From Arabidopsis thaliana (lineage: Eukaryota > Streptophyta > Magnoliopsida > Brassicales > Brassicaceae): a stretch of 64,000 nt of DNA. Position 1 is the first letter of the stretch, and each line of letters opens with the position of its first letter. Made by a program: the position numbers and the translations under genes. Location: contig NC_003076.8 in the NCBI RefSeq assembly GCF_000001735.4, positions 22,323,835 through 22,387,834 of the forward strand, written 5' to 3'. The notes beneath the pieces were generated by a model. It did not search any database and was not told the DNA's origin. It saw nothing but the letters and a program-made list of their open reading frames with translations. Shown one piece after another: positions 11,361 to 23,802 of this stretch.

Positions 11361-13910
11361 CCATTTCTTTTATTAATGTTAATCTTATTTATGATATGTT
11401 TATGAATTATTGTCTAAATATTTTGTAATTTTGTAGTAATTAAATGCTATCAAATATCTCTGCGGTTTGATGATTATAATCGAATTGTTATAATCATGGA
11501 GAAAATCAATATCAAAAATGATAATTTTGAAGTAATTAAATGATAGTAAATATTTTGGAAGTTTTATTTTAGTAACTAATGTGGAGAGTTTTAGGAAAGA
11601 TTGTTAAATGTCAAATATTTATTTCGAAGATGTTTTTTTTAATTATTAAAAACAAACATTAAAATTCAGTGGCAGCCATTGTAAATAAGTCCCAACTACA
11701 GAATTTATTTCACAAAATAACTGCAAAAATGTATATATAGATTCTAAGAGAAAAATATTAAACTAACATATATTTGTAAATTGCAATAGTATTGACTTAT
11801 CCGATTATGTAACTTTTATTTTTTTTAATTAAGTATCTTGATACTACATATCTTATCGATATGGGATATGTATGAACGATTTCTGTTTATTTTGTTCTTA
11901 TTTATGTGAATGCAACGATTTAATTTCTTTATTTACGGTCTTTCTCTCGCAATTTCTGGAATTCTGCATAGTGGGGATCATCAGCCTAGTTGACACGGTT
12001 ACAAACTGACAGTGACCACCTACAACTATTAAAGAGACTTCATTCAATTCTACAATATTCTAGTTAAACTAAAAGTTTGCTTCACATTGTAACAGACATA
12101 AATCCCCAAAATTATGGGCCTACAATTTGCAATAACTTGTTTATATTGCACTTCTGTTTTTTTTTGTTTATGGTATAAGAGTTAATCATTTGGTCAACTT
12201 CTTAATTGTATGTGTTTGTACATTGATCTACTTGTAATTTTTAGCTTATTAATTATTATATGGTGATGTTGGCCCAATTTCATCATGGATAGAATTTAAC
12301 CTCCACTTTTTCAACTCTAACATCAGTTATAAATTGACTTAAAAATTAACTACGTCACTTTCCAAAAATATTTTTCAAAACTCAACGCAAAACACATCAT
12401 ACAAATTAGACAATGGGAAAACACGCGTTTATAATGACATTTTTGTTCATGAAGTGACAAATCATTTCTTCTTCCTTTACTGATCTGACAATTAAAAAGC
12501 CCGACTCATCCAAGTTTTATAATCAAATTCTAAACATCCAAGTTTATAATCTAATCCCCTAGAATCATTCTAACCGACCAAACTTAACCGGTTGTTTTGT
12601 CTCACATATTTTAGTTTTATGTAATTATTATCACTCGTTAAACGCGTTCCTCGTCGATTCTGTTTGACTCGTATCTCTCTATCATTCAATCAACACACAA
12701 TAATAAGTTGAATAAAATATCCAAAAATGGTATATAATATAAATATAAAGATAATGGAAAGGAAGAGGATTGCATGGGCTAAAATACATACGATGGAAGT
12801 TTTAGTGGTGCACATCACAACTTTAGTGCAAGAAAGAACATCCAAACAATATTATTTTTATTATACAGCTTGGAATGATAAAAAATAATAATCTAAAAGC
12901 TAAGTTTGACTTGTTTGCAAAATAAAATAACTGAGATGATTACATTTCGGATCAAACCCCAATCTTCACTTTTTAAAAAACTTGTCCAAAATCCAACTTT
13001 TATATGACTACATGGTGATAATTCGCATGATATAATTACTAATTATGCATGTTGGATAATGCAGTAAATTACACTTTACCAGTTAAAATAGTTTATATTA
13101 TAAATTACTCTTTCGGTTTCCAATTACTAAATCTTTTGAGTTTTCACACACATGACACATCAAAAAGAAAGTTACAATAACAAAATTATCTATATGAATT
13201 GTTATTTGGTATTTTAAATAGGGAATGGTAGAGGTGAACCATGAAAAAACTTAAGTGAAAATTTATAAATTTGTGAAACTTTTCAATACATTAATCAGTT
13301 TGAAACGGAAGGAAATAATTATTTTATGAGTACTCGAACAACCCTATATACCTTAAGAAAAAGCACAAAAATAATGAAGAAACCCTAATAAGAATTTGAA
13401 ACGGAAGGAATTTTAATTATAACTAGTAGAACTATATAAGTTTCTATATTTACTTACCTAAATAAATTTAAATAAACACTACAATAAATAGTGTAGAAAC
13501 TCTCTACTCTTTTGGTTTTCCCTTTGTTTCGTTTCTATATTTTATTTTTTGAGTTCATTAGAAATACAAAAATGGTTCAAATCTAACGGTGCTACAAATT
13601 TCTTCACAAGGAAAAGACACTGTAACAAAATTGAAATTGCCATAACAGTCGCAGGAAAAACCATAGTACTACTAGTAACATGAATCATGATCTGTCTGAC
13701 AATGACAACAAAAGAATCTGCCTATAGACTTCATTTATATATTTTCCTCTTTTCACATTATCAGTCTTTATTCTTTTTAAAAATTATTTTCATACTTATA
13801 ACGTCAAATTCACATTTCTTCTCTCTATATAAACCACACTAACTTTACATCTCTCTTACAAACTCCAAGAGCCTCGGAGCATTCGAAAAGTTCGCCGGAA
13901 AAACAAAAAC

Positions 13911-14862
13911 ATGCCGACGAACAACACTCCGTTCCTCACTATTTTTCTCCTCTTTCTTGGTTTACTCCGGTTCGATTCATTTCCCGGTTTAGAAGCTGCA
14001 ACCGGGAAATTAGCTTCGATTCCAGGATTATACGTGTTCGGAGATTCGTTAGTTGATGCCGGCAACAATAATTACTTACCAATTTCAATATCTAAAGCTA
14101 ATTATCCACATAACGGCGTCGATTTTCCGAACAAGAAACCTACCGGAAGATTCTGTAACGGCAAGAACGCCGCCGATGCTATCGGTGAGTTTTTATTAAT
14201 TATTAGTCTCCGGTGTCATATTTTTTCTGTATGAAATGAAACTATTAGTGTTGGTGTTATGTTATGGCAGGCCACGATTGGTTTGATTTAGATAGCGTAA
14301 CATGCTGGCCATTAAAAATTAAATATTTTCACTCATATATACACTAATTGAAAAAATAGTAATTTTAAGAGATAATATTACACGTAGTTCTAACAATAAA
14401 ATTAGTTGTGGACGTCAATGTTTGTAATACATTTCAGACGAAATTTAATTTTGTGTTTTTGTTCTATTAGCTGAGAAATTTGGTTTACCGTTACCACCTC
14501 CCTATCTCTCACTTAGAGGCTTACTAAAAAGGGAGAAGAGAAAATCTGCCGCCGTGACTGGTGTGAATTTTGCTTCCGGTGGAGCCGGAATCTTCAACAG
14601 TTCCGACCAAAAACTTGTGAGTTTTTTCTAGATAAATAATTAAATTATATATTCCCTTCCATGATATATTAAAAAATCTGAAAAAAGAATGAAAATAGAG
14701 TATTGATGCGATGGTCAGCTTTAATTGCGAACCGAAAGTTGGGCCGAAGAATTCATGTTCTTCATTATCATCAGCGAATATTTATTTATTGATTTTAAAA
14801 CAGAAAATAAAAAAATAAAAATAAAATAGGAGAACAATGCGGTGAGCGTGGATCGAACACGC

Positions 14863-14905
<43 letters not shown>

Positions 14906-15907
14906 CCCGCAACTTGTTCTACATTTGTTAATGGTTTTATTTATCTGGCAGGGACAAGCTATTCCTTTATCCAAGCAAGTCAACAATTGGCTCTCTATTC
15001 ATGAAGAAGTCATGAAACTTGAACCATCCGCAGCACAGCTTCACCTATCCAAATCTCTATTCACTGTTGTCATAGGAAGTAACGATCTTTTCGATTACTT
15101 TGGATCGTTCAAACTCCGACGCCAGAGCAATCCTCAACAATATACACAATTAATGGCTGATAAACTCAAAGAGCAATTGAAGGTAAACAAAAATTTGTCT
15201 TCTTATATAGTTATATATCTTTATAAGTTGATGAAACTTATTTGAGCAATTGTATCAACAGAGAATTCACGATAGTGGAGCGCGTAGATTCCTTATCATC
15301 GGGGTAGCACAAATTGGTTGCACACCGGGAAAAAGAGCGAAGAACTCGACACTCCATGAATGTGACGAAGGGGCAAACATGTGGTGCTCTTTGTACAACG
15401 AAGCTCTAGTAAAGATGCTGCAACAACTCAAACAAGAATTACAAGGCTCAATAACTTACACTTACTTTGATAACTACAAGTCCTTACATGACATTATTTC
15501 CAACCCTGCCCGTTACGGTACGTTGAGAATATTTATCTTTTTGGTTATTAAAATTTGCTTATCACCGCATGATCCACGTTCCAAACATAAGTCGTGATAT
15601 AGAAAAAGTGGTTAATATCGAGCCAACGCGTGTAATCCTAATATAGAAAAAACAAAATCGCTGACGTGTTTTTCTGATTTCAGGTTTTGCTGACGTTACA
15701 TCTGCGTGTTGTGGAAATGGGGAATTGAACGCAGACCTTCCTTGTCTGCCTTTGGCGAAGTTATGTTCAGACAGAACCAAACATCTTTTTTGGGATCGCT
15801 ATGGCCATCCCACTGAAGCTGCTGCTCGGACCATCGTCGATCTTATGTTGACTGATGATACACATTACTCATCTCCTATAACTCTTACTCAGTTGGTCTC
15901 TACATGA
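13911..15907 (+). CDS. GDSL-type esterase/lipase
   Basis: Five exons: 13911-14184, 14471-14616, 14952-15182, 15262-15517 and 15684-15907, giving 376 residues, a usual length for plant GDSL lipases. The N-terminus is a hydrophobic signal peptide (FLTIFLLFLGLLRF), so the enzyme is probably secreted. Block I is VFGDSLVDAGNNN with the nucleophile Ser. GVNFASGGAG is block II, VVIGSNDLFDY block III with the oxyanion Asn, and FWDRYGHPTEAA block V with the catalytic Asp and His. The enzyme hydrolyses ester bonds; its substrate cannot be told from sequence. Oddly, intron 2 carries a complete tRNA-Phe gene on the opposite strand. Family call is firm; biological role unknown. Confidence 0.95.
14838..14910 (-). 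tRNA. tRNA-Phe (GAA), inside GDSL intron
   Basis: A 73-nt gene, discriminator base included. The 5' acceptor strand GCGGGGA pairs with TCACCGC at the 3' end (one G-U-type irregularity). The D arm has AGCTCAGTTGGGAGAGC, the anticodon loop CTGAAGA gives GAA (Phe), and the T arm has GTTCGATCC. T-runs downstream on the - strand (14800-14830) supply a Pol III terminator. It lies antisense to intron 2 of the GDSL gene. No intron in the tRNA. Confidence 0.97.
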
Positions 15908-16666
15908 TCAATAATACACACGGCTTCGTTTTTTTGGGAAGAGTACATAATCAAGTAGACAAATGGGATTTGGAAACTTGATTTGTAATCAAGTATACGT
16001 TACTAAATTTGTTACCAATGAAATATATAAGTTTCTTATTTTTTTTAGTTTACTAGTTTTTCTAAGTTTTACCGGTTTAGTTAAATTTAATGACATATTC
16101 TAAACCAAATTCCCTAAACCGGTCTGCTTTCTTGCGATACTGTTCCTCAACCTGTTGCTCTTCCTTGGTTTGTTCCGGTATAGCTATAAGTGTACGTCTT
16201 CAAAGGTTTAGTTATCACCACAACTTAATTTTGTTTTTTTTCTTCTTCTCTGAATTAAAATTGGTAGTGTGCGCCTGTGAGTGTGCGGGGGATGTAAGGC
16301 CACGATGGGTCATGATAATATGATATTTCGATATCTTGACTTGCAAGCCAGTAAAGTATGTATATTTTTTGTGTGTGTGTGGTAAAAGTAGTTTGGTGGT
16401 GAAAACTTATACGTACTGATCACAATTTATTGTTACTATGAACTATGTGACTGAACATAGTATTGAGACTTGGGATATTATTAAGTGTCATTAAACGATT
16501 GAATGTATGACTAAATGTCATTAAATATTTTTCTATGATCGAGACTTTGAATTTATTTTACGAGCGTAATAGGATTGACTCTTGAGTGTTTTCGGGAATA
16601 TATAGATTGACTTTCACAAACCATTCAAAAACTGATCGAATGAAACTGAATAAAAAGATTTGAAAA

Positions 16667-16691
16667 TGCGGTGAGCGTGGATCGAACACGC

Positions 16692-16734
<43 letters not shown>

Positions 16735-16739
16735 CCCGC
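16667..16739 (-). tRNA. tRNA-Phe (GAA), second identical copy
   Basis: Identical over all 73 nt to the copy at 14838-14910, with the same strand and anticodon. The flanks differ beyond a few bases (AACTT is shared just upstream of both). A TTTTC run follows the 3' end directly, followed by a TTTTT, suiting Pol III termination. It stands alone in the spacer between the GDSL lipase and the Rab3GAP homologue. Confidence 0.97.
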
Positions 16740-18128
16740 AACTTATTAAATGTTTCTTAACGTTCAATTAATTACTCAAATACAAGCAATTCCCTAAACA
16801 CTATTAATCAGCTTAGACCAACAAGCTCATAATCAAATATTTGTTTTACGGTGGTTATAGGCATTACGCATTAGGCAGCTTTCAGATTTTGACAAATCAG
16901 AATAGAGCATAGCATATGGCCGCAAGATACGAGTATAAGACCGAACCAATTAACCTAACGATGGTCTGACTTTCTTCCACATATTTTCATTACAAGTTTA
17001 ATTCATAAGATCTATATATATTCACAAAAAGACAGACATTACATGAACATTAAGAAAAAAGCGACGTTATAAAACTTTATGATATGTTCATCAATATTTT
17101 AGTTGTTATTTTTCCTCATTAGATTTTTATGTTACAATTTATTATTTGATGATTTTTTTTCCTTTTTGGAAAGAGCTACGTCTCTCTGAAGTCGTCCACG
17201 GTCCTCAAAAATCTAGAAACGTTCCTAATCGGAGTAACAATGATGGTTTCATAGACCCAGTCATGGAACCTTTATAAAGAAAGTTAAAACCATGATTGAT
17301 CTACAAATAGTGTTGGTAGTACTACAAGTACTAGTTATAGACTTATAGTGTAGTGGTTGAAAAAACGTGTGGAACAAGCCATCACAGCCATATCATGGTC
17401 CGAGTCACATACATTAGTTTTTTTCTATGCTTCGAAAAAGACAATCAAAGATCCAAAGTCACTTGAAAACCCACTTAACAATGTTGACCTTTAAAACTGG
17501 AAAAGTCAAAACGATGCTAGTCAAAAACCTGGTTGATTACGGTTGGACCGGCTCATCACTCTTCACAAACATCTCTAGATGATAGCAACGTTTAGTTACA
17601 ATTACAAGTTACACTAAAAAGTCTGAAATTGGAATCAGTCCTACCAAAGCAGGTTATAAAACATACTACTTTCTTTACTCGTTAAACCAAAAACTATAAT
17701 AAAACATGCAACTTTACCCAAATGTTGAATTTCCACTGAAAAAAGTTTGGACCATTTCAACATTTACAAAATTATATAAATTGACAAGAACACAACAACT
17801 AAAACTTGTAGAATATCTATGGAATACTATGTAAGTTTCTATATCCTCCAACTTTATAAAATTCGATTTGTTGAATCATAGAAGAAAAAACGAATTATGT
17901 ATATATATATATATACAAAAGATAAGATTTTATCAAAAAATGGCTTAACCCAAGGCAACTAACTATCCGGAATTTATCAATCAATTTCTTCTCCATATTA
18001 AATTCCATACCATAAAACGAATATTGCAAAAACATTACTCTATCTTATTTTTATTAGTAGTACTAATAAATCTAGGAAACAAATAATTTAAAATTTGACA
18101 ATTGTCTTCGTAAATTCGTCTGCTTGAT

Positions 18129-18161
18129 CTCTTCTTCTTCTTCTTCTTCTTCTTCTTCTTC
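18129..18161. repeat. (CTT)n microsatellite
   Basis: About eleven CTT triplets, probably in the 5' UTR of the Rab3GAP-like gene, 80 bp before its ATG. Confidence 0.85.
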
Positions 18162-18244
18162 CTCGTCTTCTCAATTTCCTCAAGCTTTCAATGCCGTGTC
18201 GTTGACAAAAGATTAACTTGGGCAACGTACAGGTGCGCACGATA

Positions 18245-21200
18245 ATGGAGACGGCGCCGCCGTCCTTGGTCTCTAAAGCTAGAACCGCCTTCAATTCCGC
18301 CGCGGCTAAAGCGGAGCGCGTCTTCACTGATCTCAAATCTGATCGAGGTTTTATTCTATTTCCTCTTATCTCTCCATTCCCGTAGCTTCCGCTTCAATAT
18401 TGACTTAATTTTGTTTTTTTTGTTCTTCCAAATTTTCTCATTTACTAAAATTTGACTGATGAATAGATGCTTATCGCTCGACCTCTGATTGTATCTGTTG
18501 TTGTGGATTAATTCGAATTCTATATTTGGGTTCTTCTCTCTTGTCAAATTCAAATCTATTTCTGTTGTTTCTCTTTGTTTCTGGAGTCAAAATTCAAATC
18601 TATTTGGTGATGTTTTATTGATTTTTTTTCTTTTTTAAATTGGAATTTTGTTGGAGAGGAGGAGAAGCAATCGACGAGGAATGTGAATGACTCTCAGGTA
18701 GCTTCTTTGCATAGAAAACACAATTGTGGAATCATTCTTGAGCAATGGAATCAATAGATTCGATAGAAAAAAATTCTGGGGAAAATGAATAGAAATAGAG
18801 TAATATCAATGATGTGAAGATTATACAATTTAAAGGATTTGCCTTTTGGTATTGAGAAGTAGTAAGCTAGTCACTTTCTTGCTCACCAAAATTGCAGAAC
18901 ATATGTATGTGTTTTTGTGGATGATGAGAAGAAAAAAGAAGTTTACTTGATCCATTATAGAGACTGTCAAAGAGCTGTACAGTGTTATAGGTGTTGGACA
19001 ATATTCAGCATTTCGTTGAGCTTTTGAAGTTTCATGATGAAGTGTGTTGTGAGTGTTGACTATAGGGATGTTTTTTTTGGTTTACGCTAATTGGCAATGC
19101 TGGGAACAGGAGGAGAATGAAGTGAAGACTCAGGGGTGGAGAACTGCACATATTAGGAAAAAGCAAGAGTGGCAAAATAAACTGAAAAACTTGAGAATTG
19201 GGAGGAAAGAAGTTGAAGATCAAGACAAGGTTGAGGATTCAGCCATGGCTGCCCCTTTCTATGACGAGAATTTTTATATTCTTAAAGCAAAGCAAGAACA
19301 AGAAGCCAAGGTATCATCAATGGTCCATCTTTTCGGATCGGTGTTTGTTGCTACGGGCATTGTCAAAGGATTTTATTTGCCTGTGGTCAAGACTTTAGTT
19401 GCTTCTCCGTGTTTATATGATTATCTTTGAACAATTTCTAGGCATCTGATGTCGGCTGCATGGTAGAATCTCTAAATGCGGTTGATGCGAACAGCATTCC
19501 TCTGGCATCCGTTGTGAAGCAGCTGGCTGTAGCAATCGAGTGAGTCTTGATACATAACGTTTACCACACTTCAGATCTTTCCTTACTTCTTTTTCATGTA
19601 GTTTCTGGCGAAAAAGTTTTTGAAAGATTTAGTTAGTAGGTTTGAATCTGTAGTAATCCATGAGGCTGAAGTATATGTGTTCACCTTATTCTCTGGCTAA
19701 AGCATTTCATAATGTTCCTCTCCGCTTTCTCATTTTTTTTTTTCTAACTTTGTTTTTTCAGAGCAGGAAAAAGGGCTAAGAATGTGAAAGACTTTGTTGC
19801 ATCATCTGGAAGTTCATCACCAGTGAGGGAGAGGGGAGGCTTGAGCCTCTCTGCGGTGAAATCACTGGTTCTTGGTGAAAAAGAGGATAAGCTTGGTTTT
19901 GATTCAGGAGATGAGGATAAACTTGTGTCTCTAATAAATGCCTTGTTTAATGTTGGTAGGTTTGCCTTAGACGAAGAAATTTTTCTTCATCAACCTGTAT
20001 TCCAGTTATAGCTATTTATCTTCCCACAACTTTGGCATATTTTTTTTTACAGATAGTGGCTTTCTCAGCAGAAAGATTGTCTCTGATTTGGAGTCTCCGA
20101 CCAACAGATCATCTTTTGCAAAAGATCTTCATGCTGCTCCCCCTAGTAGTTTTGTTGTTAAGCTAGCTGAAGTAATTGGAAGTTTTACAACACCCAGGAG
20201 AATGGCTTTGTTCTGGTGCAGGGTGGTTGAAGAAGTAAGTTTTGTGTTGCAAATTTTGGATTTAAAATCTCCTTCTTCACCTTTTTAGTGTAATTAACTC
20301 GTGAATTAGGATTAGTGGATAGTTCAACTCTGTTGGTGAATGTCATTTGAGAAGTTACTACAACAAAATGTGAAATATTGAAGCCTTTTTCATAATTTCA
20401 CTCAAATAATCTGCATGTGCAGTTGAGGAGATTTTGGAACGAAGAGAAACACATACCATGGATACCTCTGGACAATAATCCAGATTTGAAAAGTTGCCTA
20501 CTGCACCAATGGTTACAGGTTATAAACTGTTGTCTTGCCAGGAAAGCCCGCAACGTAGCTGCTTCCGAAGCATTAGATGCGGTAATGAGGCAAGCCAGTT
20601 CTGCCAATGAAAAGTCAGACGTTTCAGAATCAATGGGTTCTCTTTTGTATGCTAAAAGTAACTCCGGGGAACTTATACTCCGTTTGGGCGTTTATAACCA
20701 AGTTGAGAACTTAACAATGTTGGAAACTGGTGAACCTGTGTATTCCCCAATAACACAGGTTCGTAACTTCCGTCATAGTTAATAAAACACTAAAACTGTA
20801 GCTACCTTTTCTATCTCTGAAGTCTTAGTGTTTATATCCTTGTAGGAAGGTCCGCTGTTGACGGAAGATCTTATTAGAGAAACAGAGGAATTAGTACTTC
20901 GGACAGGGAGGTCAGTGCCATCTTTTATTTGTTGTAGTTTGATATAAAATTTACACTCCACAGCGATTCTGGTGATTGAAAGTGAACCAATCTGCTAATG
21001 AATTCTGAGTTGGTGATTGAAAGACCAGTAACAGTCAGTTAGATTGAAATAATAGACGTATTATCTGGCTGAATAATATATAATTCCGTTTCGTTATTCA
21101 GACATCCAATTATCTTGATAGATTGGATTATTGTCTTTCTTATGGTTCAGCATGGGGGCTGGATGTTCTCAACTCTTGTCTGACATGCAGGCTTTCAAGG

Positions 21201-22566
21201 TGATCATCTTAATGAATAATCTTATTACTGTTTGGTATATAAGCACTCATGTAAGGAAAGAAATTGTAGCTGATATGAAATTGATAAGATCTGTACCTCT
21301 GTATTAGGCAGCAAATCCTGGCTGTATTTTGGAAGATTTTGTGAGATGGCACTCGCCACCAGACTGGACTGAAAATGGTAACATGTCTGGAGATGACTCT
21401 TCACCCGTTCGAGGTCAATTAAGTACCCGGATGCAGAAAGAAGGTGTGACCATTTCTCAGTTTCTCTATGTTGTTAAACCATTACTGTAATATTTCAAGT
21501 CGTATTCTCAACTGGTCTTACCAACGTTTTAAAAAAAATATTATTAGGTAATTTATGGCGTGAGCTGTGGGAAACAGCTAAACCACTCCCTGCTGTTAAA
21601 CAAGCACCTCTCTTTGATGAAGATTTAGCTGTGTAAGTTTCAATAGCATGTCCTCTTAAACGTAGTGAAATCTGTATTTGATCACTCATGGAGATCTTGT
21701 CCATTTCTCATTTAACTTATACAGAGAAGGAATCTTGAATTATTTGGAAGACATTCCAGCTGCTGAACTTTTTGAGCAGCTGTTTACTTCGCTAGTAAGT
21801 TTTTCCCAACAAATTGCGTATTTTTCTTTTTGTGAAGCTTTCTATCTGTAAGGTCAATCTCAAATTCTCTCACTTGCGCTACGTTAAATGGATGTCATTG
21901 GTTACACAGTTAAGGTTTTAGCTGTAAATAGCACTTTGACGATTGGATTGGTTAAAAATATTTCAGGTTTCCCTGGGGTTTGTGATGGTGGAGCCAGTTT
22001 TAGCTACAAACGATGACTTGTCAAAGCTTTTCTTTGAATGCAAGGATTATGTAGTCGCTATTTGTCAGGGGGGCGCATGGACCGATAAGCTTGATGATCT
22101 ATGCCAGGTACTTTACTAGAGAGCTTTGCACAGATTCAAAAACGTATCTACATGCTTGGAAATCTATCACTTTAATAGAGTTAAGAATGTTTTATCAGAT
22201 GCCAAAGTAAGGCCATGTGGATATGAACATTATGCTCACTAATCATACATCCTAATTGCATTTATTTGGTCATAATAGGTATACGAGACCGTGGAAACAA
22301 TGTTATTACGTCCAGAAGAAGTTTTGAGATCAATGAAACAAACAGAGGAGTCGCCATCAAGTGGCAGCGAAACGAAACGGCGGTTTAAGCGGCTAGGTTT
22401 CATCTTTCGTGGTAGTAAAGAAAGAAAGCAGACAAGAGTTCCATCAGAAACTGAACAGAAAAGCACCGAACCTAGCCCACGCCAATCATTCTCTAGTCTT
22501 TTTGATGGCAAGTCGTCTCTGTTTTCAAAGAGACCTCCTAGACCTGAAAATGTGACGCTTGTCTGA
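18245..22566 (+). CDS. Rab3 GTPase-activating protein catalytic subunit homologue
   Basis: Fourteen exons close in phase to 662 residues: 18245-18347, 18657-18697, 19110-19310, 19442-19539, 19762-19955, 20053-20234, 20423-20758, 20846-20910, 21151-21199, 21308-21443, 21548-21632, 21725-21794, 21967-22107 and 22279-22566. Diagnostic Rab3GAP1 blocks are RMALFWCRVVEELRRFW with KHIPWIP, LLHQWLQVINCC, and AFKAANPGCILEDFVRWHSP followed by PDW. The animal protein pairs with Rab3GAP2 and acts as a GAP for Rab3 or a GEF for Rab18 at the ER. The plant role is less settled. The N-terminal part of the animal protein is shorter here, and the C-terminus is basic and Ser-rich. The catalytic-Arg assignment was not checked. 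Confidence 0.88.
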
Positions 22567-22640
22567 ATCCATATTATTTATTTGATTTGTTTCATCTGCT
22601 TTTAAGTCATTTCTCAGTTTTTTGTATTCTTCTTCTGGGG

Positions 22641-23200
22641 TTTTAGGTTGTTAAGTTGATCAATTGGTTGGTAACTGTAAAGTTATCTTATTTAAAACAT
22701 TTCTGAAGGTATGGTGAAATGCAAATAAATGGAAATGAATAAGATGTGTAAAAGCTTTTAGAACATTTGTGTAAATTATTAGATTTCTGAGATGCTGTTT
22801 TAGATGGTTGCCTAAAATTAAGAAGTTGAAAGAGTTGAATGAACATTCAAACCAATTTTTTACCATTTAAGATAAATAAGTTGGAAAAATGATTCAACCT
22901 AAAAAGTTGAAAAAATGAATTAATTATAAAGAATTTTTTCTCAACTTGTTCATCTCCTATTTTGCAGAGAAATGAACTGAATTTTATTCATTTCTTTTTT
23001 CAACTCAAATTTTTCATCCATATGCAACCATTTGCACCTTAAGGTTTCTACACAAGATATACATAAGAAAAATCAAAACTCTCTAGAGTTGGTTACTTTC
23101 CCACAATAAACTTTTCCTAATGTTTAGGTTGTTGTTTGATCAATTCCTTGGTAACTGTAAGTAAATTGTTTCATTATAACATTTCTCAAAGTGATGGCAA
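22641..23200. repeat. 80-bp direct repeat flanking a MITE-like insert
   Basis: 22641-22720 and 23121-23200 share a run containing GATCAATT.CTTGGTAACTGTAA-like sequence and a downstream ACATTTCT.AAGG. Between them, about 22713-23038, an AT-rich block begins GGTGAAATGCAAAT and ends CATTTGCACC, a weak terminal inverted repeat. No gene lies here. Confidence 0.45.
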
Positions 23201-23559
23201 AAAAAAAGAAAAAAAACATTTCTCAAAGAAAATAACATGGGCCGTTGGGCCTATGGACTATTTGATGTTACTAAAACGCAGACGTTTTCGAGAGTTCATA
23301 TTACTGAATCCAAATTTAGAAGCGTAATAATAATCAGAGATCTTATAATAATAATGTTCATATTATTCGTTTTACACAAGGAAATAAGACACGTGTAAAA
23401 TCCTCTGAATTTTCCATATTCTTTCGTGACTTGCTCAAAGCAGAGAAAGGTCATATGCTTTTCTCCAGTTCCTCTCTCTGTCTATCTCTCTCCTCCTTCA
23501 ATAATTTCTGCAAACCCTAACTTTCTCATTCGGCGCTCAAGTTTCTCTCCACCCCTTCG

Positions 23560-23790
23560 GTGAGATTTCAATTCCTCGGTTTTCTCTTGTTTTCATTTTC
23601 GTCTTGTTGCTGAAAGTCACGAATCTGAGCAGTTTTTATGTTTTGAAAGCCATAATAGCAGGATTTAGGTTTCTGATTTTGAGAAAGTAGTGTTGAGGAT
23701 GAACAGATTCCATTTTCCGACGATTTTTGATTGATTGTGTTGCGTTTATGATTACGAGTGTTGAATCTCACCGACATCTTGTTGTTACAG
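23560..23790 (+). other. Probable 5' UTR intron of the E2 gene
   Basis: CCTTCG|GTGAGA opens and GTTACAG closes an intron just ahead of the start codon at 23803. The upstream exon is pyrimidine-rich, as in a plant leader. Confidence 0.55.
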
Positions 23791-23802
23791 AGATTTGGTG
23801 CG

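Larger units (their letters stand above)
8118..13910. other. Long AT-rich gene-poor region
   Basis: No open frame of note in 5.8 kb. It contains an inverted-repeat element (9563-9807), a helitron-like patch (about 11226-11360), short A/T microsatellites and the promoter of the GDSL gene. Just before 13911 comes a TATA-like ctctatataaacc at about 13821-13833. I see no rRNA, tRNA or recognisable protein remnant here. Confidence 0.6.
15908..18244. other. Spacer around second tRNA-Phe
   Basis: Apart from the tRNA I see no gene. It holds the GDSL 3' UTR, short TA and GT microsatellites, and toward 18120 the CTT-rich leader of the next gene. Confidence 0.5.
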
